Positions 7,553 to 17,433 of a stretch of 64,000 nucleotides of DNA are shown piece by piece. Source of the stretch: an uncultured Bacillota bacterium (lineage in GTDB: Bacteria > Bacillota > Clostridia > Tissierellales > Tepidimicrobiaceae); contig CALBUB010000068.1 in assembly GCA_937967955.1 (NCBI GenBank), positions 1-64,000 on the forward strand, given 5' to 3'. The translations under genes were made by a program, and so were the position numbers. Every line of letters starts with the position of its first letter. Within the stretch, counting starts at the first letter, position 1. The notes under the pieces were generated by a model. It saw only the letters and a list, made by a program, of their open reading frames with translations. It was not told where the DNA came from and did not search any database.

Positions 7553-10500
7553 TTGAACAAAATCCATATTGAAGAAGGGCTTAGCTGGGAACAAAAGAAA
7601 ATAGCCCTTGAGATGAGTTTACTAATGGGCTTTTTTTCTATTTCGGCTAAGTTTCCTGTTGTGTCTAGAACAGAGGGGATTAGGGTTCCAAACAGCTTAA
7701 AGGATTTGGAGAAAATTTATCAATTTAGGACTGAAAAATGGCCTGAAGATTATGTTTCTGCAACGAAAAATGCTAGACCAATTATGGAATTTGATTGGAG
7801 GAAGAAAAAAGGGTTAGAGACTTTATTTTCTAAAGGTATTTTCCTTGAAGATGAGAATTTTGATCAATTGCCAGATAGATTAAACTTTAAAATAGTTTTA
7901 CCTAAAGATTGCGACCTTTCCATTTTAACAGCAGCATGTAATTTTGCTTTCCGCTTTGGGATGGAAACTACAGCTTATGAAGGCCCTATCATTGCTGATG
8001 AAAATTGGAAGGGAAATCTAATTGTCTTTGAAGCTGATCATACTTGTGGTATGGAATTAATAGAAGATAAGGATAGATTTATAGTCCGCATACATGGTCA
8101 AGGAAAAGAGTTAGAAAAGTTTTCAGCCTATATATGTGAAAACTTTCCCCTATTACCAGAAGGAAGGACGTGGGTTGAACAACTACAAGTTATGACTGAA
8201 AGCTTTTCTATGAGGAATTTAGACGGGCAGTTAGCTTATTTAAAGGCCTATGAAGAGGAATTGGAAGGAGATATTTCAGCCTACTTTTCCCCAAGGATAG
8301 ATAGGGTATTGGGAAAGGTTTCTTCTGAGTTTCCAAAAGTTAAGTTTATAAACCATAGGGAGCCTAAAAAAGTATATGAGAAGACTTATGATATACCTTG
8401 GGAAGTAGATGTATTCAAATATATTTTAAAAGAAAAAGTATATCCTATTTTGAAGGCTGGAGATCAAGTTGAAATATATGGGGCCTTAAGTGAAGATAAG
8501 GATGCTAGACATAAATTAGCTGAAGAGATTAAGGCGAGTATGGAAGAAATGGATGTAGTGATAGATGAAATTCAAATTATTTGTGCATATAAGCAAGGTT
8601 TTTCTTGGCTGGAAGAAGTAGTGCTGCCTCAATTAGAAGGCAAAAAAGTCAGCAGGATAGAAATTGCTTTTAAGCCTTTCTTGCCTGAAGGAGTAACAGA
8701 GTGGTTGGACGAAGATGGTGCTACACCTTCTTACCATAATATTGAGGCTAATAATCCTAATAAATGGTATGATGTACCAATCCGCTATTTGCAGGAATTG
8801 TATCCAATAGATGATATTATTGCTATGAAGCTTAATATTGATAGAGATAGGGTTAAATTTGTGGTATATGAAGGTGAAGAAGATATAACCTATGAAGTGA
8901 AGGTCTATGACGATAAAGAAGAAATTTTAAACACTAAATATAAGGCAGCCTATTCAGAAAGACCTTATTTAGATGAATATCCACAAATGGGAAAAGTACA
9001 TCCTTCTACAGGTTTTATACAAGTTTTAGTTAATGGTAATGAGGTAGTTAAGGAGTATATTAAAACGGATTTGGAAAATATATGGAATATATATCAAGCA
9101 GAAGTATTACCGGCATGTAGAAAATTTGTGGAGGAAAAGACAAAGGGGAATATTGCTGAAGATTTGCAGCCCTTCTTTTCCCAGCTGCGCCTAGACATAA
9201 TAGTTAGTGAGCCAGATTATTCTCTACCTTGCAGGGAGGATCTTATATCTTCACTAGACGATCTGCATGAGGATATATACTTTGTAGGCTTAGATTATTT
9301 TAAAAACTATGGCATACAAAAAAACAATGTGATGTTAGATGCACCAGGGCTTATATTGCCAGTTATTAAAAAGGGGAAAGGCAAGCCTAAATTTAAGGTA
9401 ACATTGTATGATGAAATGGAGAAAGAACCTTGTATTAGGGCTGAAAACAGGACTATTAAAGGTAAGTATAGCAGGGATGACATAGAGCTATATATAGAGA
9501 AACTGATCTATGAGTCTGGACAGATAACTGCCTATTTAAGGACTAATATAGAAGAAGGGAAGCTTATAAAGAGTTACCTAAATCTAATGGAAAAGCAACT
9601 GTTAGAGGCAAGTAATTTAATTAGCGGCACTAATGTGTTGAAAATAACAAATGATGAAGGCTGTTATTCAGCAGAAATTAAGGAGTATGAAGAAATAGAA
9701 AAGGATCTTAGCATACTAGATATTGATCTAATGGAATTTGAACTAATTGGCTATGAGCAATATATGAAGATTATAGAACAGCTAAAAAGAGTACCAGGAA
9801 TTGGAGTCTATCCTATAGCCAGATCCTATCAGGGCAGGGATATCTATGCTATTGAAATACTGCCAAAAGAAGAAGGCTATGTATCTAGAACAAAGAGGCT
9901 TACAAAACTACCTTCAGAAATAATAAATTGTAGACATCATGCTAATGAAGTATCAAGCACCAATGCAGCTTTTATTCTGTTGAAAAAGATACTTACAGAT
10001 GAAAAGTATGAAGCTTTGCCAGATAAACTAAACCTTGTAATAGTTCCTATGGAAAATGTAGATGGAGTAGAAATACACTATGAACTGCAAAAGGATAATC
10101 CTTACTGGAAGTTACATGTTGCTAGATTCAACTCAGTAGGTAAGGAGTTCTATTACGAATACTTTAAGAAAGATACTATCCATACAGAAGCAATGGGCTT
10201 TAAAAGGCTGTGGGAAAGACACTTACCTGATGTGGTAGTGGATAACCATGGAGTTCCAAGCCATGAATGGTCCCAGCAGTTTTCAGGCTATACTTCTCCT
10301 TCTTATAAGGGTTTTTGGCTGCCGCGTTCTCTATTATATGGCTATTTCTGGGTAGTTACCGATGAGGTATATAAGAGCAACTATCCAGTTAACAAAAAGA
10401 TAGAAGATGTGGTAGCAGATAAAATTGGGGAAGACCAGGAAATTACCAAATGGAATAAGGAATGGATGTCTATATTTGAAAAGTATGCCCACAGTTGGCT

Positions 10501-10810
10501 ACCAAAACTTTTCCCTGCTAATTACTATAAGAATATGATTAACTACTGGATACCCTTTGAGTTTGAGCCAGAGCATCGCTATCCATCAATCCGTTTTCCC
10601 TGGATTACAACAGTAGCCTACACTAGTGAAGTTGCAGATGAAACGGCTCAAGGGGAATATTTAAACTTATGTGCCAGAGCCCATGTGACTCACGATGAGG
10701 CTATAATACAGCTTTTAATGGATAGCAAGTGTCTATTTGAAAAGAAACTGGAAATCTCAAAGGATAAAATATCAGTATGCTGTATTAGGCATAGGCCTAT
10801 AATTGTATAA
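7553..10810 (+). CDS. Very large M14-family zinc carboxypeptidase-like protein
   Basis: 1085 residues from TTG 7553, chosen because GGAGGT (7538-7543) is 9 bases away; the in-frame GTG 7544 is only 1 base from that site. The C-terminal ~340 residues carry M14 features: HxxE zinc ligands in RHHANE (His796, Glu799), third ligand region VDNHGVP (His899) and a candidate catalytic Glu in YTSEVADET (Glu1026). About 740 N-terminal residues match nothing I know. No signal peptide is visible, so it probably acts in the cytosol on peptides. It is the first gene of an operon with two DUF membrane proteins and an M29-type aminopeptidase, pointing to import and breakdown of peptides or modified amino acids. 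M14 assignment good; substrate unknown. Confidence 0.85.
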   Translation: MNKIHIEEGLSWEQKKIALEMSLLMGFFSISAKFPVVSRTEGIRVPNSLKDLEKIYQFRTEKWPEDYVSATKNARPIMEFDWRKKKGLETLFSKGIFLEDENFDQLPDRLNFKIVLPKDCDLSILTAACNFAFRFGMETTAYEGPIIADENWKGNLIVFEADHTCGMELIEDKDRFIVRIHGQGKELEKFSAYICENFPLLPEGRTWVEQLQVMTESFSMRNLDGQLAYLKAYEEELEGDISAYFSPRIDRVLGKVSSEFPKVKFINHREPKKVYEKTYDIPWEVDVFKYILKEKVYPILKAGDQVEIYGALSEDKDARHKLAEEIKASMEEMDVVIDEIQIICAYKQGFSWLEEVVLPQLEGKKVSRIEIAFKPFLPEGVTEWLDEDGATPSYHNIEANNPNKWYDVPIRYLQELYPIDDIIAMKLNIDRDRVKFVVYEGEEDITYEVKVYDDKEEILNTKYKAAYSERPYLDEYPQMGKVHPSTGFIQVLVNGNEVVKEYIKTDLENIWNIYQAEVLPACRKFVEEKTKGNIAEDLQPFFSQLRLDIIVSEPDYSLPCREDLISSLDDLHEDIYFVGLDYFKNYGIQKNNVMLDAPGLILPVIKKGKGKPKFKVTLYDEMEKEPCIRAENRTIKGKYSRDDIELYIEKLIYESGQITAYLRTNIEEGKLIKSYLNLMEKQLLEASNLISGTNVLKITNDEGCYSAEIKEYEEIEKDLSILDIDLMEFELIGYEQYMKIIEQLKRVPGIGVYPIARSYQGRDIYAIEILPKEEGYVSRTKRLTKLPSEIINCRHHANEVSSTNAAFILLKKILTDEKYEALPDKLNLVIVPMENVDGVEIHYELQKDNPYWKLHVARFNSVGKEFYYEYFKKDTIHTEAMGFKRLWERHLPDVVVDNHGVPSHEWSQQFSGYTSPSYKGFWLPRSLLYGYFWVVTDEVYKSNYPVNKKIEDVVADKIGEDQEITKWNKEWMSIFEKYAHSWLPKLFPANYYKNMINYWIPFEFEPEHRYPSIRFPWITTVAYTSEVADETAQGEYLNLCARAHVTHDEAIIQLLMDSKCLFEKKLEISKDKISVCCIRHRPIIV

Positions 10811-10850
10811 TACAACTTATTTAGACAATATGACTTAGGGAGGTAAATTT

Positions 10851-11558
10851 ATGGAATATGTAAAACTACTAGGGATCCTAATTGTTATAATTGGCTTTGC
10901 ATTGAAGTTAGATTCAATACTTATAATAATGCTTTCAGCAGCAGTTACAGCCTTTGTAGGAGGCCTTGGAATTACAGGTCTATTAGAAACCTTGGGAACT
11001 TCCTTTGTTTCTAATAGAAGCATGGCCATATTCATATTGATAATGCTTGTAACAGGTACTTTAGAGAGAAATGGCCTAAAGGAAGCAGCTGCAAGTCTTA
11101 TAGGTAAGATAAAGAGTGCATCTGCAGGCATGGTTATTGGTGCCTATGGGATTATGAGAAGTATATTTGCAGCCTTTAATGTAAGCTTTGGAGGAGTTGC
11201 TGGCTTTGTAAGACCAATAATAATGCCCATGGCAATAGGTGCCATTGAAGCTAAAGGCAATAAAGTTCATGAAGAACATTTAGAAGAGATAAAGGGAATG
11301 GCTTCTGGTATGGAAAATATTGCTTGGTTTTTCTGCCAAGTGCTGTTTGTTGGAGGAGCAGGCGCTCTTTTAGTCCAATCCACCTTGGCTTCCTTAGGTT
11401 ATGAAGTAGAGTTAATCGATCTAGCAAAGGTTGAGATACCAATAGCTATTGTTGCTATAACAGTGGCAATAGTATATTACTTTATAAAGGACAGGAAGCT
11501 TTCTAAGAAATATTATGGAAATAAAGTTGATAAAAAAAATACGGCTTATAAGGAGTGA
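10851..11558 (+). CDS. DUF969-family membrane protein
   Basis: 235 residues, about six hydrophobic segments, with family-like stretches LLGILIVIIGFALKL at the N-terminus and SFGGVAGFVRPIIMPMA near residue 110. ATG 10851 follows GGGAGG. DUF969 genes are nearly always followed by DUF979, as here (GTGA junction), and often lie beside peptidases such as pyrrolidone-carboxylate peptidase. The pair is generally taken as a two-part permease. Here it sits between an M14 and an M29-type peptidase. Transport of peptides or amino acids is inferred from context. Confidence 0.85.
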   Translation: MEYVKLLGILIVIIGFALKLDSILIIMLSAAVTAFVGGLGITGLLETLGTSFVSNRSMAIFILIMLVTGTLERNGLKEAAASLIGKIKSASAGMVIGAYGIMRSIFAAFNVSFGGVAGFVRPIIMPMAIGAIEAKGNKVHEEHLEEIKGMASGMENIAWFFCQVLFVGGAGALLVQSTLASLGYEVELIDLAKVEIPIAIVAITVAIVYYFIKDRKLSKKYYGNKVDKKNTAYKE

Positions 11559-11563
11559 TATAT

Positions 11564-12508
11564 ATGGCCTTTTTTATGGATGCTGATATTCCATTGGGAA
11601 CCAAATTACTTGAAGTAATTTTTATAGTTATGGGCTTATTAACAATTTATACTGGAATAAAGAATGGCTTAGATGAAGAAAACCCTTCTAGATTGGGTAC
11701 AGCTATATTTTGGTGTTCATTAGGAATAGTCCTTGCTTTTGGAAGATGGATACCAGCAGCAGTTAATGGTCTGTTGGTTGTTATTATGACTATTCCAGCT
11801 ATATTCCATAAAGTGAAAGCTGGAAAACAAAAGCCTCCAACTAAGGAGGAAGTAGAAGCTGCTTTTAATAAGATTGGAATGAAGATATTTATTCCTGCCT
11901 TGTCTATTGGCTTTTTTGCCATATTATTTGCAGTCTATACAGATATGGGAGCTCTAGTTGGAATAGGGGCAGGAGTATTAGTAGCAATAATACTATTAAT
12001 GGTTTATTCTAAGGACAATAAGCCTCAAGTTTTCCTAAATGATTGTGAAAGGCTATTATCCACTGTGGGCCCCCTTAGTATGCTACCTATGTTACTAGCT
12101 AGTTTAGGGGCAATCTTTACAGCAGCTGGAGTTGGCGATGTTATTGCGTCTTTAGTTGGCAGGATTGTGCCTGAAGGAAATGTAAATGTAGGGATTATAG
12201 TGTATGCCATTGGTATGATGTTGTTTACTATGATAATGGGTAATGCCTTTGCAGCTATTACTGTAATGACTGTTGGAATTGCTGGCCCCTTCGTGCTTGC
12301 CTATGGGGCTGATCCAGTTGTAATAGGTATGGTTGGCTTAACAGCTGGCTACTGTGGAACTTTGTGTACTCCAATGGCAGCAAATTTCAACATTGTTCCT
12401 GTTGCTATGCTGGATATGAAAGACAGAATGGGAGTTATTAAAAATCAAGTAATACCAGCTATAATATTGATAGTATTCCAAATTGCATACATGATAGCAT
12501 TGAAATAA
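11564..12508 (+). CDS. DUF979-family membrane protein
   Basis: 314 residues from ATG 11564 (AAGGAG 9 bases upstream; GTG 11555 overlaps the previous stop but lies too close to the site). About nine hydrophobic segments. The C-terminal half has GNAFAAITVMTVGIAGP and GLTAGYCGTLCTPMAANFN, a Gly/Pro-rich membrane signature seen in permeases. It follows DUF969 directly, and the two probably form one transporter in the cytoplasmic membrane. Substrate unknown; the flanking peptidases suggest peptides or amino-acid derivatives. Confidence 0.85.
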   Translation: MAFFMDADIPLGTKLLEVIFIVMGLLTIYTGIKNGLDEENPSRLGTAIFWCSLGIVLAFGRWIPAAVNGLLVVIMTIPAIFHKVKAGKQKPPTKEEVEAAFNKIGMKIFIPALSIGFFAILFAVYTDMGALVGIGAGVLVAIILLMVYSKDNKPQVFLNDCERLLSTVGPLSMLPMLLASLGAIFTAAGVGDVIASLVGRIVPEGNVNVGIIVYAIGMMLFTMIMGNAFAAITVMTVGIAGPFVLAYGADPVVIGMVGLTAGYCGTLCTPMAANFNIVPVAMLDMKDRMGVIKNQVIPAIILIVFQIAYMIALK

Positions 12509-12529
12509 ATATAGAATTGAGGAGTGGAT

Positions 12530-13519
12530 ATGGTTTATAAGGCAGAAAGAGGAGCAAAAATCATAATAAATGATTGGATGAGAATAAGGCGCAGGGATCG
12601 CTTGTTAATTGTAACTAGCTATCAATATATTATGGAAGCTAAGCTCCTTAAAAAATATGCCCTTAAGAGGAAGGCTTCAGTAGATATGCTGATATTGGAG
12701 AAGGCAGGCAAACAAGTAGGAGTATTCTTTGATGAAAATGAAACTGCTTTTGATGACTATACAGCAATTATTGGTACCACTGATTACTCTTTGATAACTA
12801 CTAAAGCTACTAAAAGGGCAGTTAAAAGGGGAAGTAGATTCTTATCTCTTCCCCTTTCTGTAAACAATGATAAATCCATGTTATCTTATGATTTTATAAC
12901 CATGGATACTAAAAAGGCTAAAATGATGGCCAATATAATAATGAAATATATCAGAAATTCTTCTGTACTCAGAATAACTACAAATAAGGGTACTGATCTG
13001 AAGGTCTATAAGAGAAGAAGGAAAACTGGGCTCTTTAATGGTGTCCCTAAGGATGGAAAAGGCTTATCTTCAGCCAGCTTTGAAATATATGTGCCTATTG
13101 AAGAAACAAAAACAGAGGGAATAATGGTAGTTGATGGTTCCTTAGGCTACATAGGGAGGCCTAAAGAACCAGTTGAAGTGGTATTTTCAAAGGGAAGGAT
13201 TGCTGAAATAGAACAAAATCCCAGTGGAATAAAGTTAAAGGAATATATCAAAACTTTTAAGGATTCCAATATGTATATTTCATCAGAATTTGGAATAGGC
13301 TTGAATTCCTATGCTAAATGTGAAGGTAACTGCTATATTGAAGATGAATCTGCTTACGGCACTTTCCATATTGGTTTGGGAAGGAATATTGCTTTAGGAG
13401 GAAGCCTTGAGGCAAAGGGACATTTTGATTTAACATCTTTAGAGCCCGATATTTATGCTGATAATAGAAAGATAATGGATAAGGGTAGGATAATAGTGCC
13501 AGAACTACAGATATACTAA
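12530..13519 (+). CDS. M29-type (thermophilic) leucyl aminopeptidase-like metallopeptidase
   Basis: 329 residues from ATG 12530 (GAGGAG 6-7 bases upstream). The C-terminal third carries the M29 pattern: SEFGIGLN, then EDESAYGTFHIGLG and KGHFD, matching the Glu...His...HxD metal ligands of AmpS/AmpT peptidases. The N-terminal ~200 residues are diverged and basic. It would release N-terminal residues from peptides in the cytosol. Last gene of the operon, followed by a strong terminator. Related NicX-type dioxygenases share the fold, so a non-peptidase activity is possible; the neighbours favour peptidase. Confidence 0.75.
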   Translation: MVYKAERGAKIIINDWMRIRRRDRLLIVTSYQYIMEAKLLKKYALKRKASVDMLILEKAGKQVGVFFDENETAFDDYTAIIGTTDYSLITTKATKRAVKRGSRFLSLPLSVNNDKSMLSYDFITMDTKKAKMMANIIMKYIRNSSVLRITTNKGTDLKVYKRRRKTGLFNGVPKDGKGLSSASFEIYVPIEETKTEGIMVVDGSLGYIGRPKEPVEVVFSKGRIAEIEQNPSGIKLKEYIKTFKDSNMYISSEFGIGLNSYAKCEGNCYIEDESAYGTFHIGLGRNIALGGSLEAKGHFDLTSLEPDIYADNRKIMDKGRIIVPELQIY

Positions 13520-13521
13520 AC

Positions 13522-13569
13522 AAAAAATTCCAGCATGTTACGAATAATGTAATATGTTGGAATTTTTTT
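13522..13569 (+). terminator. Intrinsic terminator of the M14-DUF969-DUF979-M29 operon
   Basis: Long hairpin (about 17 pairs with one or two mismatches or wobbles) around loop GAATAAT, ending in seven or more T. Confidence 0.88.
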
Positions 13570-13683
13570 GTATATGAAATACTACCTGCAAACCTATAAA
13601 TAGATTGACTTATTAGATTCAAGTATTATATTATATTTGGTGTGATGTTATATTTGTAAAAAATATATAGGAGGTTAAATAAA

Positions 13684-15363
13684 ATGGCATCTATTACATT
13701 TTTTAGCAGGGATGAGATCAATAGATCCAATCCTATTTTTTCTCAGATACGCACAACTGTAGAAACAGTTTTTTATGGAAATAATGTTAAAAACATTAAT
13801 TCTTTAAAAGAGGCGTATAAGCTGGCTAAAAACTCCCCTGGAACAATAGTAACTGACATGCCTGTACATAGGCCTGAGGCTATAGGACTAGATGAAGATG
13901 CTAAAATTTTATTGTTCAATGATGGAGCAGTAACTGGCAGATGTGCAGCAGCCAGAAGGATTATAGGGGAAGAAGGAATAGATACAGCCTATTATGCAGA
14001 AATAATAAGGGATGCAGCTTATAAAGCTAGATATAGGAAGTTGTACCATGCTCAAGCTATTGTTGGCCTACATGAAGATTTTATGGTTAAGGCCCATCTA
14101 TTAATACCTGAAGGCCATGAAAATATTTTATACAATTGGCTATTAAACTTCCAATATATAAATGAAAAATATGCAGAGATGTATAAGAACTCTAAAGTAT
14201 TTGAAAAAGAAGGAGATATTTATATATTTTCAGATCCTGATTGGGAAAGCCAAGACCATCCATTAGGACTGGCCATATTCGATCCTGAGCATAATTGTGC
14301 CTGTATACTGGGAATGAAGTATTTTGGTGAGCATAAGAAAGGAACTTTAACCCTGGCTTGGGGTATTGCTAATAGGAATGGTTTTGCTTCCTGCCATGGA
14401 GGCTTAAAAAGATATAATTTGGACAATGGAAGAAAGTATACAGTAGGAGTATTTGGTCTTTCCGGTTCAGGCAAGTCCACCATTACCCATGAAAAACATG
14501 ATGGCAAATACGATATTACCATATTACATGATGATGCCTATGTGATTTCAACTGAGGATGGTTCCTCTGTTGCCTTAGAGCCTTCCTATTTTGATAAAAC
14601 TCAAGATTATCCTCTAAATTCTAGTGCTAATAAGTACTTGATTACAGTACAAAACTGTGGTGCTACATTAGATGAAGATGGAAAGTGTGTAATAGTGACA
14701 GAAGATTTAAGGAATGGTAATGGAAGAGCAATTAAATCTAAACTATGGGCTGATAATAGGGTGGACAAAATAGATGAACCAGTAGATGCCATTATATGGC
14801 TTATGAAAGACCCTGCTTTACCTCCTGTATTGAAAATAAATGAGCCTGTGCTAGCTGCAGTAATGGGGGCAACCTTAGCTACAAAGAGGACTAGTGCTGA
14901 AAGGCTAGCAAAAGGTGTGGACAGAAACGCATTAGTAATTGAACCCTATGCAAATCCCTTTAGAACTTACCCCTTAGGAGACGACTATAGGAAGTTTAAG
15001 GAACTATTTGAAAACAGAAAGGTAGCTTGCTTCATATTTAATACTGGCCATTTCTTAGATAAAAAAGTTCCAAAGGAAGTCACTTTAAATGCCTTAGAGC
15101 TTATAGTAAGGGGAGAGGCAGAATTTAAAGCTTGGCACAATTTTACTGATATTGAGTATATGCCAATAGAAGGTTTTTATAAGGAAATGGATGAAGAGTA
15201 CAGGGCTATGCTAAATGGTAGCATCGATTATAGAATAAACTTTTTAGAAAAAATGAAGGAAGCTAAAGGAGGCAGGGATCAGCTGCCAGAAGAAGCTTTA
15301 GAGGCCCTCTACAAAATGAAAGAGGAGTTAAAGGTTGAAATTGATGAAAGGGTAGCATATTAA
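13684..15363 (+). CDS. ATP-type phosphoenolpyruvate carboxykinase, divergent
   Basis: 559 residues. Interconverts oxaloacetate + ATP with PEP + CO2 + ADP in the cytosol. The kinase loop GLSGSGKST lies near residue 260 and the kinase-2 strand ILHDDAYV follows. Upstream, GEHKKGTL and ASCHGGL correspond to the GEMKKG and ASMHC metal/substrate segments of E. coli PckA. MKDPALPPVL matches the LTADAFGVLPPV strand. Overall similarity is low and the C-terminal TAKLAGTE segment is altered (TLATKRTSAERL). ATG 13684 has AGGAGG upstream, and a TTGACT-N16-TATATT promoter-like sequence lies at 13605-13632. Monocistronic. A related kinase activity cannot be ruled out. Confidence 0.72.
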   Translation: MASITFFSRDEINRSNPIFSQIRTTVETVFYGNNVKNINSLKEAYKLAKNSPGTIVTDMPVHRPEAIGLDEDAKILLFNDGAVTGRCAAARRIIGEEGIDTAYYAEIIRDAAYKARYRKLYHAQAIVGLHEDFMVKAHLLIPEGHENILYNWLLNFQYINEKYAEMYKNSKVFEKEGDIYIFSDPDWESQDHPLGLAIFDPEHNCACILGMKYFGEHKKGTLTLAWGIANRNGFASCHGGLKRYNLDNGRKYTVGVFGLSGSGKSTITHEKHDGKYDITILHDDAYVISTEDGSSVALEPSYFDKTQDYPLNSSANKYLITVQNCGATLDEDGKCVIVTEDLRNGNGRAIKSKLWADNRVDKIDEPVDAIIWLMKDPALPPVLKINEPVLAAVMGATLATKRTSAERLAKGVDRNALVIEPYANPFRTYPLGDDYRKFKELFENRKVACFIFNTGHFLDKKVPKEVTLNALELIVRGEAEFKAWHNFTDIEYMPIEGFYKEMDEEYRAMLNGSIDYRINFLEKMKEAKGGRDQLPEEALEALYKMKEELKVEIDERVAY

Positions 15364-15377
15364 TGCTACCCTTTCTA
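15347..15377. terminator. Bidirectional terminator between convergent genes
   Basis: Twelve base-pair perfect stem (15347-15358 with 15363-15374), loop ATTA. It overlaps the 3' end of the carboxykinase gene and serves the convergent dehydrogenase gene. Confidence 0.8.
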
Positions 15378-16322
15378 TTAATAGCCTCTTACTATATCAA
15401 CTACATTTAAGAGCTCTTCATTATTCTTATATCTTTTTAAATTTTCATAAGTTATATTATACCTTCTCTTAAATATCATTTCAGAAGCCCAGGAATTATG
15501 GGGCGTAATATATACATTATCCATTTCCCAAAGGGGACTGTCTTCAGGTAAAGGTTCCTTTTCAAATACGTCTAAGGCTGCTTTCTTTACTTTTCCACTT
15601 CTTAAGCTTTCAATAAGGGCTTCTTCATCTACTATACTTCCCCTAGCAATATTTATAAAATAAGTACCATCTTGCATGCTGTCAAATACTTCTTTATCAA
15701 TTAGGTGATGGGTTTTTTCTGTATAAGGTGCAGCTACTACCACTATGTGGCAGTCTTTTATTACTTCTTTTATTTTGTCTATACTATAGCATTTATGGAA
15801 GTGTTCTACTTCTCTACCAGTAGTATTAAAACCAATTATATTTACTCCAAAGCCTTCAAACCTCTTAGCTGCTTCTTGAGCTATAGAACCAGTTCCAACA
15901 AAGCCTACAGTCTTACCATAAAGTTCTAATAGGTGAGAGTTGATTTTCCAGACTTTATTTTTTTGCTTTTCGTAGAATTCTTTGCTATTTTTGAACATTT
16001 CTAAGGTCTTCAATATTATCCATTCTGCTATGGGTATACTATAGCCTCCCCTATTGTTGGTTACTAGGATATTTCTCTTAAGTATTTTCTCTTTTGGTAC
16101 GTGATTTACTCCAGCACTTAAAAGTTGGATCCATTTTAGCTTAGGGAACAGCTCTATATCTATTTTGTCGAAAGGATTGAAGCAGACTAATATGTCTATA
16201 TCTTCTATTTCTTTAGAAAGCTCTATCTTATCATCTTCTGACTTATAGATTACATCATACCCTAGCTCCCTAAAGCTTTGGAGTTCTTCTTCTAAAAATC
16301 TCATAGTTGTTAATACTTTCAA
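15378..16322 (-). CDS. D-isomer-specific 2-hydroxyacid dehydrogenase
   Basis: 314 residues. NAD(P)-dependent oxidoreductase of the D-lactate/phosphoglycerate dehydrogenase superfamily. The Rossmann motif GFVGTGSIAQEA lies near residue 140. Catalytic Arg is in NIARGSIVDEEAL, Glu in DVFEKEPLPEDSPLW and His in ITPHNSW, all in order. Start ATG 16322 with AGGAGG upstream. Downstream of arginase on the same strand with a 50-base gap, so the two are probably co-transcribed. The substrate is not determined; context gives only a loose link to amino-acid catabolism. Confidence 0.9.
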   Translation of the reverse strand: MKVLTTMRFLEEELQSFRELGYDVIYKSEDDKIELSKEIEDIDILVCFNPFDKIDIELFPKLKWIQLLSAGVNHVPKEKILKRNILVTNNRGGYSIPIAEWIILKTLEMFKNSKEFYEKQKNKVWKINSHLLELYGKTVGFVGTGSIAQEAAKRFEGFGVNIIGFNTTGREVEHFHKCYSIDKIKEVIKDCHIVVVAAPYTEKTHHLIDKEVFDSMQDGTYFINIARGSIVDEEALIESLRSGKVKKAALDVFEKEPLPEDSPLWEMDNVYITPHNSWASEMIFKRRYNITYENLKRYKNNEELLNVVDIVRGY

Positions 16323-16372
16323 GGGAATACCTCCTTTATTTTTTAATATATATACTTAATGGTTTTAGCCAA

Positions 16373-17269
16373 TCAAATATATTTAAAAAGCCAGTCAATA
16401 AGTTCAATACATAACTTGGCAGTAGAATCTTTTTCATCTAAAAGAGGATTCAATTCTACAAAATCCATGGATCTAACCATTTTAGTTTCTAAGAAAGCTT
16501 TTAAAAGGTCCTTTGCTTCTTCTAAAGTGAAGCCTCCATCTACTGGAGTTCCTGTGCCTGGCACCAGTTTTTTATCTAATACATCTATATCAAAGCTTAA
16601 ATGGAAGGCATCTACATTTGAGGCCTTTAGCTTTGTTATAACCTCATCAATTACTGACTTTAAGCCTTGCTTCTTAACAATATCCATAGTATAAATTTTT
16701 AAATCTATGCGTTCTGCCAATTGGATTTCCCCTTCATCTAGGTCTCTAGCCCCTATTATAAAGGTGTTTTCTGGCTTTACTTTAGGGCCAGGATAATATA
16801 AATTTACTAAAGCAGGATTTCCATATCCTAGGGCTGCTCCTAGAGGGATTCCGTGGGCATTTCCAGAGGGGCTTGTATCTTCTGTATTTATATCTCCATG
16901 GGCATCAATCCAGATAACCCCTATATTTTTAAAATATTTGCTGGCTCCAGCTATGCTGCCTAGTCCTAAGGAGTGGTCTCCTCCAAAGATAAAAGGAAAG
17001 CTATCAGCTTTTAAACAGCTATAGACTAGGTGGGCCAGATTAGTATTCATGTCCACTATTTCCTTAAAATACTTTATCTTTCTATTATGAGCATACTTAT
17101 TTTCTTCCAATACTTCAGGTATATAAAGATTTCCTAAATCATATACATTTTCCTTGTATCTTTTTACTACATCTATAAGTCCTTTTTCTCTTAATTTTTC
17201 TGGTCCGTATTGTACTCCTTCTCTATCGGCCCCATATTTTACTGGCACTCCTATTAAGCTTATGTTCAT
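16373..17269 (-). CDS. rocF: Arginase
   Basis: 298 residues. Hydrolyses L-arginine to ornithine and urea with a binuclear Mn centre. All ligand motifs are present: GGDHSLGLGS, WIDAHGDINTEDTSPSGNAH and SFDIDVLDKKLVPGTGTP. The SPSGNAHG loop and the GTGTPVDGG segment match arginase rather than agmatinase. ATG 17269 with an AGGAGG-like site (complement of cctcctt at 17280). Upstream lies a short divergent region shared with the hydrolase at 17434. Likely feeds Stickland-type or energy-yielding arginine use. Confidence 0.93.
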   Translation of the reverse strand: MNISLIGVPVKYGADREGVQYGPEKLREKGLIDVVKRYKENVYDLGNLYIPEVLEENKYAHNRKIKYFKEIVDMNTNLAHLVYSCLKADSFPFIFGGDHSLGLGSIAGASKYFKNIGVIWIDAHGDINTEDTSPSGNAHGIPLGAALGYGNPALVNLYYPGPKVKPENTFIIGARDLDEGEIQLAERIDLKIYTMDIVKKQGLKSVIDEVITKLKASNVDAFHLSFDIDVLDKKLVPGTGTPVDGGFTLEEAKDLLKAFLETKMVRSMDFVELNPLLDEKDSTAKLCIELIDWLFKYI

Positions 17270-17433
17270 ATGAAAAACCTCCTTACGTGTAGTGGAAAGA
17301 TTGACTATTATATTATACCATTAAAAGGTTGATGTCAGACTATTATTATTTTTGTAATAAATAGGTAAGGCTATTTAAATACTACTTAAATATATGATAC
17401 TATAATTATGATAATGGAATAGGAGGTGACAAG

